DNA from: Bizionia saleffrena
Lineage (GTDB): Bacteria; Bacteroidota; Bacteroidia; Flavobacteriales; Flavobacteriaceae
DNA: 64,000 bases
Assembly (NCBI RefSeq): GCF_008086175.1
Contig: NZ_VSKM01000001.1
Span: 186,001 to 250,000, forward strand
Direction of reading: 5' to 3'
The number at the start of each line of letters is the position of its first letter. Position 1 is the first letter of the stretch. The position numbers and the translations under genes were made by a program. Positions 27,395-37,431 of this stretch are shown piece after piece. The notes beneath the pieces are model-generated. The model was not told the DNA's origin. It was given only the letters and a program-made list of their open reading frames with translations, and ran no database searches.

Positions 27395-30300
27395 ATGTTA
27401 AGAAAACTTACTTACTTCACCAGTCTTTTTATTTGTTTTATAACGCATCTAAATGCCCAACAGATAGCCGTAGATAATTCTTTATCTGCGCAACAACTTA
27501 TTGAAACTAATTTAGCAGAAGGCTGCGTGCAAATTTCGAATGTAACCTCCTCTGTAAATGGTAGTATAAACGGTTTTGCTAGTTTTGGTTATTTTGAACA
27601 AGAAGCCTCAAATTTCCCCTTCCAAAACGGTATTGTTTTATCCACTGGAAATGTAAGCTCGGCTGGTGGTGTTAGTAATACTAGCCCTTTAAATGAAGGT
27701 GAATCTGATTGGTTAACAGATCCCGATTTGGAAACGGCCTTAGGCATTTCGAATACATTAAATGCAACTTCCATAGAATTCGATTTTATCTCTGCTTCAA
27801 GTGCCATTCAGTTTAATTATATTTTGGCTTCCGAAGAATATTTCAGAGAATATCCGTGTATGTATTCTGATGGTTTTGCTTTTTTAATTAAAGAAGTAGG
27901 CACCACTAGCCCGTATCAAAACATCGCAGTAATACCTGGTACAAGTACTCCTGTTAACACCAATACCATTCACGATGACATTGTAGGATTTTGCCCTGCG
28001 GAGAATGAACAGTATTTTGAAGGTTATAATATTGGTGATACTAATTTTAATGGCCGTACAACGGTACTGTCGGCAACCGCAAACATTACACCAAATACAC
28101 AGTACCACATTAAGCTTGTTATTGCCGACCAAAACGATAGAAATTTTGATTCGGCAGTCTTTATAGAAGGCAATAGTTTTACAGATAGTATCGATTTAGG
28201 TGCTGATATTTTAAGCTGCAGTGCTTCAGCCATTTTAAATGCGGAAACTAATAATCCGCAAGCGGTGTATTCGTGGTATGAGGACGGTGTACTTTTATCC
28301 AATGAAACGACTAGTACTTTAGCGGTAAATACCTCAGCCAGCTATATGGTAGAAATCACGGTTCCATTTAGTAACGCAACCTGTAATTTTAACGATACAA
28401 TTCAAGTGACTTTAAACACGGTGCAAGCGGGCCCAGAAATTAGTGATTTTGAATTGTGTGACGACAACAGTAATGATGGCTCAGAAGTCTTCGAGTTAAC
28501 CACTAAAGACAACGAGATGCTTGCGGGTTTACCGAATGCTAATTATACGATTTCGTATCATAATTCGCTTCAAGACGCCGAAAGCGGCAGTAATTCTGTG
28601 AGTACTATAACAAATGCAACAAACCCAGAAACGGTATTTATTAGAGCGGTCGACACCTCTAGCGGATGTGTTTATATTTCTACAGTAAATCTTATCGTAA
28701 ATAGCTTGCCAATTATAACAGAACCGGACAATTTGGATGTCTGTAATAACGGTAGCGGAGACGTTTATCTAACCGATAATGACACGACAATTACAAATAA
28801 CAATGCGCAATTAAGTGTTACATACCATTATACCCAAAACGATGCCACCACGGGAAGCAATGCTATTGCTTCGCCCTACACACCACAAAATACTACCGAA
28901 ACATTATTTATTCGTGTAGTGAATGTAAACTCTGGTTGTACCGCATTTACAACTATAACTTTAGAACTGCTAGAGAGCCCAAGTGTAAATAACGGCACCC
29001 AACAAATTAGCGCTTGCGAACTTGATGATGATGGTTTTGAGTCCTTCGATTTAACGTCTGTTTTAGAGGCCATTATTACCGATACCACAAACACAATAAT
29101 AACGTATCACATTACTATTGAAGATGCTAATAGCGGTGAAAACCCCATAGTTAATCCGTCGGATTTCACTAATACCATACCAAACGTTCAAACCGTTTAC
29201 GTTAGAATTCAAAACGATTCTAACTCTTGTTACGAAATTGTGGCTATAGAATTACATACCAATATTTTAGAAACGGGTACGAATATTCGAGATTTCAGCA
29301 CGTGTGATGAAGCTCCCGATGATGGGGCTGCTCCTTTTGATTTAGTGTCAATTACAGATGTTATTGCCAACGGACTCCCAGATATTACCATTACTTTTTA
29401 CGAAACTCAAGAGGATTTAGATAACAACACAAATCCTATAGATAGCTCAGTGTCTTACACGGTACTGACTTCTCAAACGTTATTTATCGCTATCGAAAAC
29501 CCAGATTGTTTTCACTATGCAAACATTGAGCTTTTTGTAAATCCGTCGGTACACATAATAAACACAGACACATTAACCTTTTGCGATACAGATAACGATG
29601 CGCTAACAGCAATAGATTTAGATAGTTTTAACGGCATTCTTAGCGAAGGGATTGCAATGCCATCCGTACGTTATTTTAATTCTGAAACAGATGCCGAAAC
29701 AGATGTAAATGCTTTACCATCAATTTTTAATAACACGCAGAACCCAACGCAATTGTTTGTTCGTGTTACCAATGACACAACAGGTTGCTACGCTATACAA
29801 CCTGTAACTATTAACGTGCTTCCGGCACCAGCTACTAATGCTATTTCGGATATTATTATTTGTGATGACGATCAAGACGGGCTTTCGACGGTTAATTTAG
29901 AAAATTTAAACACTTCTATTTCCACGGATGATGACATAGAAATAAGTTATTTCCCTACAATAAACGATGCGAATAGTAGCGAGAACGAAATTACAAACAC
30001 GCTAAACTACCAAGCGCAAACAACGACTATTTATGCAAAAGTAAGTTACACTGCGACAGGATGTTTTGCACTAGTTCCGATTACTTTTATTGTAAATACG
30101 TTACCAGAATTTATTCCTATTACTAATTTTAGACAGTGTGAAAGTGATGGTAACCAAATTGCAGATTTTTTGTTCTCTGAAAAAGACAACGAAATTTTAA
30201 ACGGACAACAAGGTAAAGAAGTGTTGTATTTTGAAACTGAAAACAACGCCATAAACAACGTTAACCCTATTGATAAAACGGTACTCTATAACAACACGTC

Positions 30301-32206
30301 GCAAACGCAAACAATATACGTTCGCGTGGAAAACACAACAGATACTTCGTGTTTTGGAGTATCGTCTTTTACTATTGAGGTCGGTTCTATTCCGGTGTAT
30401 AATGCACCTATAAATGTGTTTTTATGCGACGATATTTCTAACGATGCCGTGGCAGAATTTTCGCTGACCGATATTGCAGCGCAAATCGCTTTAAATTCAC
30501 CTGAAACTTTAGATATCACTTTTCATTTAACACAAGCAAACGCCGAAAACCAAGAGAACGCTTTACCAGAAAATATCACCAATACTGTAAATCCGCAAGA
30601 GCTTTTTGTCAGTATCGATAATAGCACGTATTGCAAAGGCATAGCGTCCTTTACTTTAAATGTTGTACAATCGCCAGAAATAAATCCAGCACCCGATATG
30701 CAAGTTTGTGATACAAATAGCGATGGTAGTGTTAGTTTTGATTTAACGGTTGCTGAAGTTGAAGTACTTCAAATACGTCAAGATAATAGTGTCATCACCT
30801 ATTATGAAAACGCAACAGATTTAGAAAATAATGCGAATCCTATCACCGACCCTACAAATTACAGTAATACGTCAAATCCGCAAACGGTTTATATAGAAGT
30901 TACTAATACCGTATCTAATTGTGCAGTGTCAGTGCCTATTGCATTGATAGTTAATCTACCTCCAACTATTGCAACACTTCCGCTTATTGAAGAGTGTGAA
31001 AACACCGATAATACTTTCGATTTGAACGCTATGATTCCTGAATTAATAGGTAACCAAGAGAATGTAGCCGTTTCTTTTTATACCTCTCAAGAAGATGCCG
31101 ATCTAGAAACCAATCCGTTAAGTACATTTTATATATACCCCACAAACTACGAAACCATTTATGTTCGTGCCGAGTTTATTGCAACGCAATGTGTGTCTTT
31201 TAACAATTTTAGCTTTAGAGTTAATCCATTACCAATAGCGAGTTTCGTTCCTGATTTAGAAGCTTGTGATGATGATTATGATGCCCTTTTAATATTCGAT
31301 TTATCGCAACAAACACCTCTAGTTTTAGGGAGTTTAAATACTAACGACTATACCGTATCTTATTTTGAAACAGAAGACAACGCCGAAAGCAATACAAATG
31401 CTATTAGTAGTACTTTGTACCCCGCATCACACAATCAATCCATTTATATTCGCTTAGAAAACAATTCGACGCACTGTTTTACTACCACTCGTTTTACCAC
31501 GATTATTCACCCGAAACCTATTGTCGATATTACCGATCAAGTTATTTGTTTAGATAATTTACCACTTACCGTTACTGCAGAAACGGGGTATTCAACAGAT
31601 ACTTATTTATGGTCTACTGGAGAAATTACTCCTAATATTATTATTGAAAATATTGGTAGCTATTGGGTAACTGTAACGACAGATTTTGGTTGTATTACAA
31701 CAGCACCTTTTAATGTTCTAGAATCTGAAAGTGCCGAAATAACCTTCACCGAAACGATCGATTTTAGTAACCCAAACAACATTACGGTTAGTATCTCTGG
31801 AATAGGAAATTATCTGTATCAATTAGATGAGCAAAACCCTCAAGAGGCTAACGTTTTCACCAACGTCGCTTTAGGACCGCATACCATTACCGTTATCGAT
31901 TTATACGGTTGCAACTCGACCACAAAAGATGTTGTCATTATTGATGCGCCGCAATTTGTTACCCCAAATGGTGACGGGTATTTTGATACGTGGCACATTA
32001 CAGGTGTCAGTCAGTTGCCAGGAACAGTAGTCACTATTTTTAATCGTTACGGTAAATTATTAAAAATACTTAAACACAATTCGAGAGGTTGGGATGGTAA
32101 TTACAACGGTAATGCGATGCCAGCAACCGATTATTGGTATCTCGCAAAAGTGGTAAAAGGCGCTATCTCGTTTGAAGTGAAAGGCCATTTTGCCTTACGC
32201 CGATAA
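27395..32206 (+). CDS. Large T9SS type B adhesin-like protein (choice-of-anchor L, 11 repeats)
   Basis: This 1603-residue secreted protein has a signal peptide ending LNAQ. Residues about 25-265 match the choice-of-anchor L type domain (ASNFPFQNGIVLSTGNVSSAGG, FNYILASEEYFREYPC, DGFAFLI). A short Ig-like segment follows. Eleven tandem ~93-residue units fill about 345-1375, each opening with CD-x-x-x-x-D-G-x-x-x-F-x-L and closing with IYVR-V-x-N-x-x-x-x-C. The C-terminal ~90 residues (FVTPNGDGYFDTWHI … NRYGKLLKILK … RGWDGNYNG) are a type B sorting domain. It is probably a long, stalk-like surface adhesin secreted by T9SS. It is the last intact gene of the four-gene cargo cluster. Confidence 0.93.
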   Translation: MLRKLTYFTSLFICFITHLNAQQIAVDNSLSAQQLIETNLAEGCVQISNVTSSVNGSINGFASFGYFEQEASNFPFQNGIVLSTGNVSSAGGVSNTSPLNEGESDWLTDPDLETALGISNTLNATSIEFDFISASSAIQFNYILASEEYFREYPCMYSDGFAFLIKEVGTTSPYQNIAVIPGTSTPVNTNTIHDDIVGFCPAENEQYFEGYNIGDTNFNGRTTVLSATANITPNTQYHIKLVIADQNDRNFDSAVFIEGNSFTDSIDLGADILSCSASAILNAETNNPQAVYSWYEDGVLLSNETTSTLAVNTSASYMVEITVPFSNATCNFNDTIQVTLNTVQAGPEISDFELCDDNSNDGSEVFELTTKDNEMLAGLPNANYTISYHNSLQDAESGSNSVSTITNATNPETVFIRAVDTSSGCVYISTVNLIVNSLPIITEPDNLDVCNNGSGDVYLTDNDTTITNNNAQLSVTYHYTQNDATTGSNAIASPYTPQNTTETLFIRVVNVNSGCTAFTTITLELLESPSVNNGTQQISACELDDDGFESFDLTSVLEAIITDTTNTIITYHITIEDANSGENPIVNPSDFTNTIPNVQTVYVRIQNDSNSCYEIVAIELHTNILETGTNIRDFSTCDEAPDDGAAPFDLVSITDVIANGLPDITITFYETQEDLDNNTNPIDSSVSYTVLTSQTLFIAIENPDCFHYANIELFVNPSVHIINTDTLTFCDTDNDALTAIDLDSFNGILSEGIAMPSVRYFNSETDAETDVNALPSIFNNTQNPTQLFVRVTNDTTGCYAIQPVTINVLPAPATNAISDIIICDDDQDGLSTVNLENLNTSISTDDDIEISYFPTINDANSSENEITNTLNYQAQTTTIYAKVSYTATGCFALVPITFIVNTLPEFIPITNFRQCESDGNQIADFLFSEKDNEILNGQQGKEVLYFETENNAINNVNPIDKTVLYNNTSQTQTIYVRVENTTDTSCFGVSSFTIEVGSIPVYNAPINVFLCDDISNDAVAEFSLTDIAAQIALNSPETLDITFHLTQANAENQENALPENITNTVNPQELFVSIDNSTYCKGIASFTLNVVQSPEINPAPDMQVCDTNSDGSVSFDLTVAEVEVLQIRQDNSVITYYENATDLENNANPITDPTNYSNTSNPQTVYIEVTNTVSNCAVSVPIALIVNLPPTIATLPLIEECENTDNTFDLNAMIPELIGNQENVAVSFYTSQEDADLETNPLSTFYIYPTNYETIYVRAEFIATQCVSFNNFSFRVNPLPIASFVPDLEACDDDYDALLIFDLSQQTPLVLGSLNTNDYTVSYFETEDNAESNTNAISSTLYPASHNQSIYIRLENNSTHCFTTTRFTTIIHPKPIVDITDQVICLDNLPLTVTAETGYSTDTYLWSTGEITPNIIIENIGSYWVTVTTDFGCITTAPFNVLESESAEITFTETIDFSNPNNITVSISGIGNYLYQLDEQNPQEANVFTNVALGPHTITVIDLYGCNSTTKDVVIIDAPQFVTPNGDGYFDTWHITGVSQLPGTVVTIFNRYGKLLKILKHNSRGWDGNYNGNAMPATDYWYLAKVVKGAISFEVKGHFALRR
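28420..31515 (+). repeat. Eleven tandem Cys/Asp-rich repeats (coding)
   Basis: Eleven units of about 280 bp were counted by eye within the 1603-residue cargo gene. Examples of unit starts are CDDNSNDGSEVFEL, CDTDNDALTAIDL, CDDDQDGLSTVNL and CDTNSDGSVSFDL. Acidic spacing resembles calcium-binding loops, and each unit has a paired downstream Cys. DNA identity between units is low. Confidence 0.75.
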
Positions 32207-32277
32207 CATAACGCTTTAACAGATCTTTTTTAATAACTATTAAGGAGTTACTTATCTTTGTATACTAATTGCTAAAG

Positions 32278-33007
32278 ATGAAAAAGCTCCTTATTATAAT
32301 TCCTGACAGTATTAACCACTTCGGTAAAATCTCAGACTATTACAGCTAATAAACCAATAGACACCCAGCAACACTGTATTAAAAACGTACTATTTGTAAA
32401 CAATTACTTTACAAATGTTAAAGTAACCAATACTGCAGTCCGAAATTTTAATGGCACGTACAGAAGCTTAGGTCATTTAGAGGATACGATGCCTTCCTTT
32501 TTGTTTAAAAACAGAAGTGCTTTAAACACGGGTAAACTTTATAATGTACAAAACCCGATTAAAGCTTTAAGCGATGACACTGCGCCTAGTTGGGGAGGTG
32601 AAATTGATTTAGAAAACAACCTACAAGAACCGAAGACCACGGTTATAGATAGAGACTTTAACCAACAAACAATTAAAACACCAACAACCACGGCACCTAA
32701 CGAAACATATTTTAATAATTGGAGTTATGCAGACGCACAGCATCACCTCTACAGTTCTCCTATTTTTTTAGGACCTGGCAGTTCTGAGTTGAACTCTAAT
32801 TTCGATTGTGATAAAATGCTTACTACCAGAAATCCTTTAGGAAGCAATACCGAAAGTAATACTAATATAAAAATTCTTATTTTTATACGTTATGGCAAAC
32901 TTCTTGCACAGCCAAACCTAATTAAAGATTGGCACGGCATATTAGAAGGTTTGTCGCCACCAAACAACAATTATGGACACATTGCAACACCTCCAAATGC
33001 GACGTAA
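32278..33007 (+). pseudogene. Frameshifted, decayed T9SS cargo gene
   Basis: An ATG at 32278 opens MKKLLIII and then runs to a stop at 32349. The next frame, open from 32300, continues FLTVLTTSVKSQTITANKPI, exactly the rest of a signal peptide, and stays open to 33007. One missing base near 32298-32302 explains the break. The C-terminal end (IRYGKLLAQPNLIKDWHGIL, then SPPNNNYGH) is a corrupted version of the neighbours' NRYGKLL…GWDGNYNG…PATDYW sorting domain; the conserved TPNGDG stretch is lost. It is most likely a decaying paralogue of the cluster. The 282 bases before the first intact ATG at 32489 therefore hold the broken 5' part. A sequencing error at the frameshift is possible but would not explain the C-terminus. 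Confidence 0.75.
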
Positions 33008-33048
33008 TATCGCGGATACATTTCACTAGTGAGATAGACTAAAAAATT

Positions 33049-35052
33049 ATGAAATTTAAAATACAATCTGAATTTAGTCCCACGGGCGATCAGCCTTCAG
33101 CAATTAAACAACTTGCCGAGGGTCTAAATACAAATGAGAAATACCAAACATTATTAGGCGTTACCGGCTCTGGTAAAACATTTACCGTAGCCAATGTTAT
33201 TGAAGAGGTGCAAAAACCGACCTTAGTGTTGGCTCATAACAAAACATTAGCAGCCCAATTGTATTCTGAGTTTAAGCAGTTTTTTCCCAATAATGCGGTT
33301 GAATATTTTGTGTCGTATTACGACTATTATCAACCAGAAGCTTACATCCCTTCTTCAGGTGTTTACATCGAAAAAGATCTTTCGATAAATGAAGAAATAG
33401 AAAAAATGCGTTTAAGCACAACGTCGTCTCTATTATCAGGACGTCGCGATGTTATTGTCATTGCTTCTGTATCGTGTTTATATGGTATAGGAAATCCCGT
33501 GGAATTTCAAAAAAACGTGGTCACTTTAGAACGCGATCAAGAGATTTCCCGCACCGAATTATTACACAAATTAGTACAGAGTTTATACTCTAGAACCGAA
33601 GCCGATTTTAAACATGGTAACTTTAGAATTAAAGGCGATACCGTAGATGTTTTCCCGAGTTATGCCGATGATGCTTTTCGTATTCACTTTTTTGGAGACG
33701 AAATTGAAGAAATTGAACAGTTTAATGTGCAGACCAATGAAGTTATCGACACCTACGACAGACTAACTATTTATCCTGCCAATATGTTTGTAACCTCTCC
33801 AGACGTGTTACAAAATGCCATAAAAAGTATTCAAGACGATTTGATGAAACAACACGATTACTTTATTGAGATTGGCAAACATCTTGAAGCGAAACGCTTA
33901 AAAGAACGAACCGAATTCGATTTAGAAATGATTCGGGAATTAGGGTATTGCTCTGGTATTGAAAACTATTCACGCTATTTAGATGGTCGTGAACCCGGAA
34001 CACGCCCCTTCTGTTTATTAGACTATTTCCCAGACGATTTTTTAATGGTGGTCGACGAAAGTCACGTTACCATTTCGCAAGTACACGCCATGTACGGTGG
34101 CGACAGAAGTCGTAAAGAAAATTTAGTCGATTACGGATTCCGGTTGCCGGCAGCGATGGATAATAGGCCATTAAAATTTGAAGAGTTTGAAGCGCTTCAA
34201 AATCAAGTCATTTATGTGAGTGCGACGCCGGCAGATTACGAGTTACAAAAAACAGACGGTGTGTATGTCGAGCAATTAATAAGACCGACAGGACTTTTAG
34301 ATCCTATAATAGAAGTCCGCCCCAGTCTGAATCAAATTGATGATTTAATTGAAGAAATTCAGATTCGTGTAGAAAAAGACCAACGTACTTTAATTACAAC
34401 GTTAACGAAACGTATGGCCGAAGAATTGACTAAATATCTCTCGCGAATTGACATAAGAGTTCGTTATATACACAGTGATGTAGACACTTTAGAGCGTGTA
34501 GAAATTATGCAAGATTTACGTAAAGGTATCTTTGATGTGTTAGTTGGTGTAAACTTATTGCGTGAAGGTTTAGATTTACCTGAAGTGTCCTTAGTTGCTA
34601 TTCTAGATGCCGATAAAGAGGGTTTTTTACGTTCGGCAAGATCATTGACGCAAACCGTAGGAAGAGCCGCCAGACATCTTGAAGGAAAAGCGATTCTGTA
34701 TGCGGATAAAATAACGAAAAGTATGCAAAAAACGATGGACGAAACGGAATACCGCAGAGCGAAACAAATTGCATATAATACCAAACACAACATACAACCC
34801 ACAGCACTTAATAAAAGTCTTAATAGTGCGCTTTCTAAAAACTCGGTAAGTACGTATAGCTACCAACTGGAAGCGTTAAAGGCTGCAGAACCAGAAAATG
34901 AATACTTATCTAAACCAGAATTGGAAGATAAAATTAGACAAAAAAGGAAAATAATGGAGCAAGCCGCTAAAGCTTTAGATTTTATTATTGCGGCACAATT
35001 ACGAGATGAAATTAAAGTGTATCAAGGAAAATTAGAGAAACTTAAAGTTTAA
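33049..35052 (+). CDS. uvrB: Excinuclease ABC subunit B
   Basis: UvrB verifies damage and loads UvrC in nucleotide excision repair. It is 667 residues, full length. Walker A is LLGVTGSGKTFTVANV at about residue 36. The damage-probing beta-hairpin is YYDYYQPEAYIPSSGVYIEKD. DESH (VVDESHVTI), helicase motifs V and VI (LREGLDLPEVSLVAILDADKEGF, QTVGRAARH) and a C-terminal UVR motif (AAKALDFIIAAQLRDEIK) are all present. It is a single plus-strand gene whose stop overlaps the stop of a small minus-strand gene by four bases. Confidence 0.98.
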   Translation: MKFKIQSEFSPTGDQPSAIKQLAEGLNTNEKYQTLLGVTGSGKTFTVANVIEEVQKPTLVLAHNKTLAAQLYSEFKQFFPNNAVEYFVSYYDYYQPEAYIPSSGVYIEKDLSINEEIEKMRLSTTSSLLSGRRDVIVIASVSCLYGIGNPVEFQKNVVTLERDQEISRTELLHKLVQSLYSRTEADFKHGNFRIKGDTVDVFPSYADDAFRIHFFGDEIEEIEQFNVQTNEVIDTYDRLTIYPANMFVTSPDVLQNAIKSIQDDLMKQHDYFIEIGKHLEAKRLKERTEFDLEMIRELGYCSGIENYSRYLDGREPGTRPFCLLDYFPDDFLMVVDESHVTISQVHAMYGGDRSRKENLVDYGFRLPAAMDNRPLKFEEFEALQNQVIYVSATPADYELQKTDGVYVEQLIRPTGLLDPIIEVRPSLNQIDDLIEEIQIRVEKDQRTLITTLTKRMAEELTKYLSRIDIRVRYIHSDVDTLERVEIMQDLRKGIFDVLVGVNLLREGLDLPEVSLVAILDADKEGFLRSARSLTQTVGRAARHLEGKAILYADKITKSMQKTMDETEYRRAKQIAYNTKHNIQPTALNKSLNSALSKNSVSTYSYQLEALKAAEPENEYLSKPELEDKIRQKRKIMEQAAKALDFIIAAQLRDEIKVYQGKLEKLKV

Positions 35053-35444
35053 TTATATTGCACTTTTGCAGCATCTATTAAGACTTCTTTAGGCACTCTT
35101 CTATTCGGAAAACTTTCTATAAGATACAATACTTTAGTTACCAATTCGTGACTGAGGCACATTTTTAAGCCGAATGTAAATAGTTTTTCTAATTCTCTTT
35201 GGGAATATTCGATAGGTAATAAAGATACCAAATTGTAAAAATGAAGAATTCTATTGTTAAAATTGGTTGTTTCTGTTCTATAGATAGCATTTGTGATAGC
35301 ATAGTCAAAATCTTCTTGCGACACTTTTAAAAATTGGGCAATATCAAGTATAAACTCAAAGTCTATACTTTCTATAATCTTATCAGACTTTATGAAAGCC
35401 ATAATATCAGACAGCAAACATATTTTCTCTATTCTATTAGACAT
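35049..35444 (-). CDS. Small conserved helical protein (possible TerB-like)
   Basis: This 131-residue, mostly helical protein has no signal peptide or membrane segment. Sequence features such as KICLLSDIMAFIKSDKIIESIDFEFILDIAQFL recall tellurite-resistance TerB-like all-helical domains, where a short acidic helix pair is followed by an EF-hand-like turn. This is a weak resemblance seen by eye only. It converges on uvrB with a four-base overlap of the stop codons. The ATG at 35444 is the first in frame. Function unknown. Confidence 0.6.
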   Translation of the reverse strand: MSNRIEKICLLSDIMAFIKSDKIIESIDFEFILDIAQFLKVSQEDFDYAITNAIYRTETTNFNNRILHFYNLVSLLPIEYSQRELEKLFTFGLKMCLSHELVTKVLYLIESFPNRRVPKEVLIDAAKVQYN

Positions 35445-35615
35445 ATTATCACCTATTTAACAAGTGAGTAAAGTTAGAATAAAACAAAAATATATAATCG
35501 TTGAAACAATGTAACTTGTCGAAAAATATGTAGATTTACACCGTATTTTAAATACTTTTTATCGGTTTTACTTATTAAAAAGCTTAAAAACAACTCATTA
35601 TCAAATAGTTAACCA

Positions 35616-35930
35616 ATGACAAATAACGATATTTTTAAAAAATTAAGAGTTGCTCATCAATTAAGAGACGACGATATTATTAAAATTTTAGAGCTTGTAG
35701 ACTTTAGGCTTTCTAAAAGTGAGTTAGGCGCTTTTTTTAGACGCGAAGACCACCCAAATTATATGGAATGTGGCGATCAAGTATTAAGAAATTTCTTAAA
35801 TGGTTTAGTCATTCATCTTCGTGGCCCTATGCCTCCAAAAAACAAAGCAAAAACGTCTACTACAGATAACAAGAAAAGTAAACCGAAGGTAAAACCAGAC
35901 ATTACATCACAAAAAAAGAGCAACCTTTAA
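35616..35930 (+). CDS. DUF1456 (YehS-like) family protein, single repeat
   Basis: This 104-residue cytoplasmic protein carries one DUF1456 unit: NNDIFKKLRVAHQLRDDDII, FRLSKSELGAFFRREDHPNY, then ECGDQVLRNFLNGL. Enterobacterial YehS has two such units in about 156 residues, and this protein matches best the second of them from memory. The unit is followed by a 35-residue Lys-rich tail (PPKNKAKTSTTDNKKSKPKV) likely to be disordered or to bind nucleic acid. Function is not established. The stop codon lies inside the first arm of a terminator hairpin. Confidence 0.8.
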   Translation: MTNNDIFKKLRVAHQLRDDDIIKILELVDFRLSKSELGAFFRREDHPNYMECGDQVLRNFLNGLVIHLRGPMPPKNKAKTSTTDNKKSKPKVKPDITSQKKSNL

Positions 35931-35947
35931 AAGTTGCTCTTTTTTTG
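35911..35947. terminator. Bidirectional hairpin terminator
   Basis: AAAGAGCAACTTTT-type stem (AGAGCAAC with GTTGCTCT) is flanked by A7 and T7. It ends the DUF1456 transcript and, on the other strand, serves sucC (stop at 35983). Confidence 0.85.
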
Positions 35948-35982
35948 TGTAACTATTTGTTACACTCTATATTTTTAAAGTA

Positions 35983-37176
35983 CTATGCTAAAACAGCTTG
36001 AACCTTATCTGCAGCTTCTTGAAACTCTGTTGCACTCATAACATCTAATCCAGAATTATCAATTAATTCTTTTGCTATATCTGCATTTGTTCCTTGTAAA
36101 CGTACAATAATTGGCACATTCATAGCGTCTCCCATATTCTTGTAAGCCTCTACAATACCTTGAGCAACACGGTCACAACGTACAATACCTCCAAAAATAT
36201 TAACTAAGATTGCTTTGACGCCTTTATCTTTTAATATAATTCTAAAAGCAGCTTCTACACGAGCAGCATCAGCAGTTCCACCAACATCTAAAAAGTTTGC
36301 TGGCTCACCACCTGCTTGCTTAATTAAATCCATAGTCGCCATTGCTAAACCAGCACCATTTACCATACAACCAACGTTTCCTTCAAGGTCTACATAGTTT
36401 AATCCTAGTTCTCCTGCTTCCACCTCGATAGCACTTTCTTCACGTAAATCTCTTAACGCTGCTAAATCTTTATGTCTGTATAATGCATTATCATCTAAAG
36501 ATACTTTAGCATCTACAGCCATTATTTTGTCATCACTAGTTCTTAAAACGGGATTGATTTCAAATAAAGAAGAATCAGACTCTACATAAGCTTTATATAA
36601 AGAAGTAACAAATTTTGTCATTTCTTTAAAAGCCATTCCGCTTAAACCTAAGTTAAAAGCGATACGACGTGCTTGAAAAGCTAAAATACCTGTTGAAGGA
36701 TCTATTTCTTCAGTAAAAATTAATTCTGGAGTTTCTTCAGCGACTGTTTCAATGTCCATTCCACCTTCAGTAGAATACATAATCATATTACGACCTGTAC
36801 CACGATTTAATAAAACAGACATGTAATATTCTTTTGGTTCGTTAGCCCCAGGATAATAAACATCTTCAGCAACTAAAACTTGGTGCACACGCTTCCCTTC
36901 AGCCGAAGTTTGAGGTGTTACCAAATCCATTCCTATAATTTGTCCTGCTATTTCTTTAACTTGGTCTAAGCTTTTTGCTAACTTAACTCCACCACCTTTT
37001 CCGCGTCCTCCTGCGTGAACTTGTGCTTTTATAACGTGCCAGCTTGTTCCTGTATCTTCAGTTAATTTTTTTGCAGCAGCTACAGCTTCGTCTGCATTTT
37101 GGGCAACAATACCACGTTGAATACGTACGCCAAAGCTGCTTAATAGTTCTTTCCCTTGATATTCGTGTAAATTCAT
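35983..37176 (-). CDS. sucC: Succinate-CoA ligase (ADP-forming) subunit beta
   Basis: This is the beta subunit of the TCA-cycle succinyl-CoA synthetase, 397 residues. The N-terminal ATP-grasp domain begins MNLHEYQGKELLSSFGVRIQRG. KAQVHAGGRGKGGGVKLA binds nucleotide. The C-terminal ligase domain has GCMVNGAGLAMATMDLIKQAGGEPANFLDVGG and VNIFGGIVRCD, the CoA-ligase power helix region. The alpha subunit (sucD) is not adjacent, which is common in Bacteroidota. Upstream 37177-37431 holds only leader sequence, so it is probably monocistronic. Confidence 0.97.
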   Translation of the reverse strand: MNLHEYQGKELLSSFGVRIQRGIVAQNADEAVAAAKKLTEDTGTSWHVIKAQVHAGGRGKGGGVKLAKSLDQVKEIAGQIIGMDLVTPQTSAEGKRVHQVLVAEDVYYPGANEPKEYYMSVLLNRGTGRNMIMYSTEGGMDIETVAEETPELIFTEEIDPSTGILAFQARRIAFNLGLSGMAFKEMTKFVTSLYKAYVESDSSLFEINPVLRTSDDKIMAVDAKVSLDDNALYRHKDLAALRDLREESAIEVEAGELGLNYVDLEGNVGCMVNGAGLAMATMDLIKQAGGEPANFLDVGGTADAARVEAAFRIILKDKGVKAILVNIFGGIVRCDRVAQGIVEAYKNMGDAMNVPIIVRLQGTNADIAKELIDNSGLDVMSATEFQEAADKVQAVLA

Positions 37177-37431
37177 CTTTTAAGAATAAAAAAATTAGTT
37201 TTTCTTCGTTATAATATGGTGAAGAGTTTTAATGTCACAAAAGTAATTAACCTTAAGCTTTTTACCAATATTTTTTAGAGTTGTTTATGCACAGCGTCGC
37301 ATTTTAAATAAAATGCTCACTTTATATCGCAAATGAAGATGACTATTTCTCAATTTCTATTTTCTACAACTTGAAGCGCTTGCTTTTTATAACCAAATGA
37401 GGGTTTCATATAGTCTATAATTCGGCATTTA

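Noticed and set aside
28420-31515. CRISPR-like or satellite array
   Set aside because: The periodicity is about 280 bp, fully coding in one frame, with divergent DNA; these are protein repeats.
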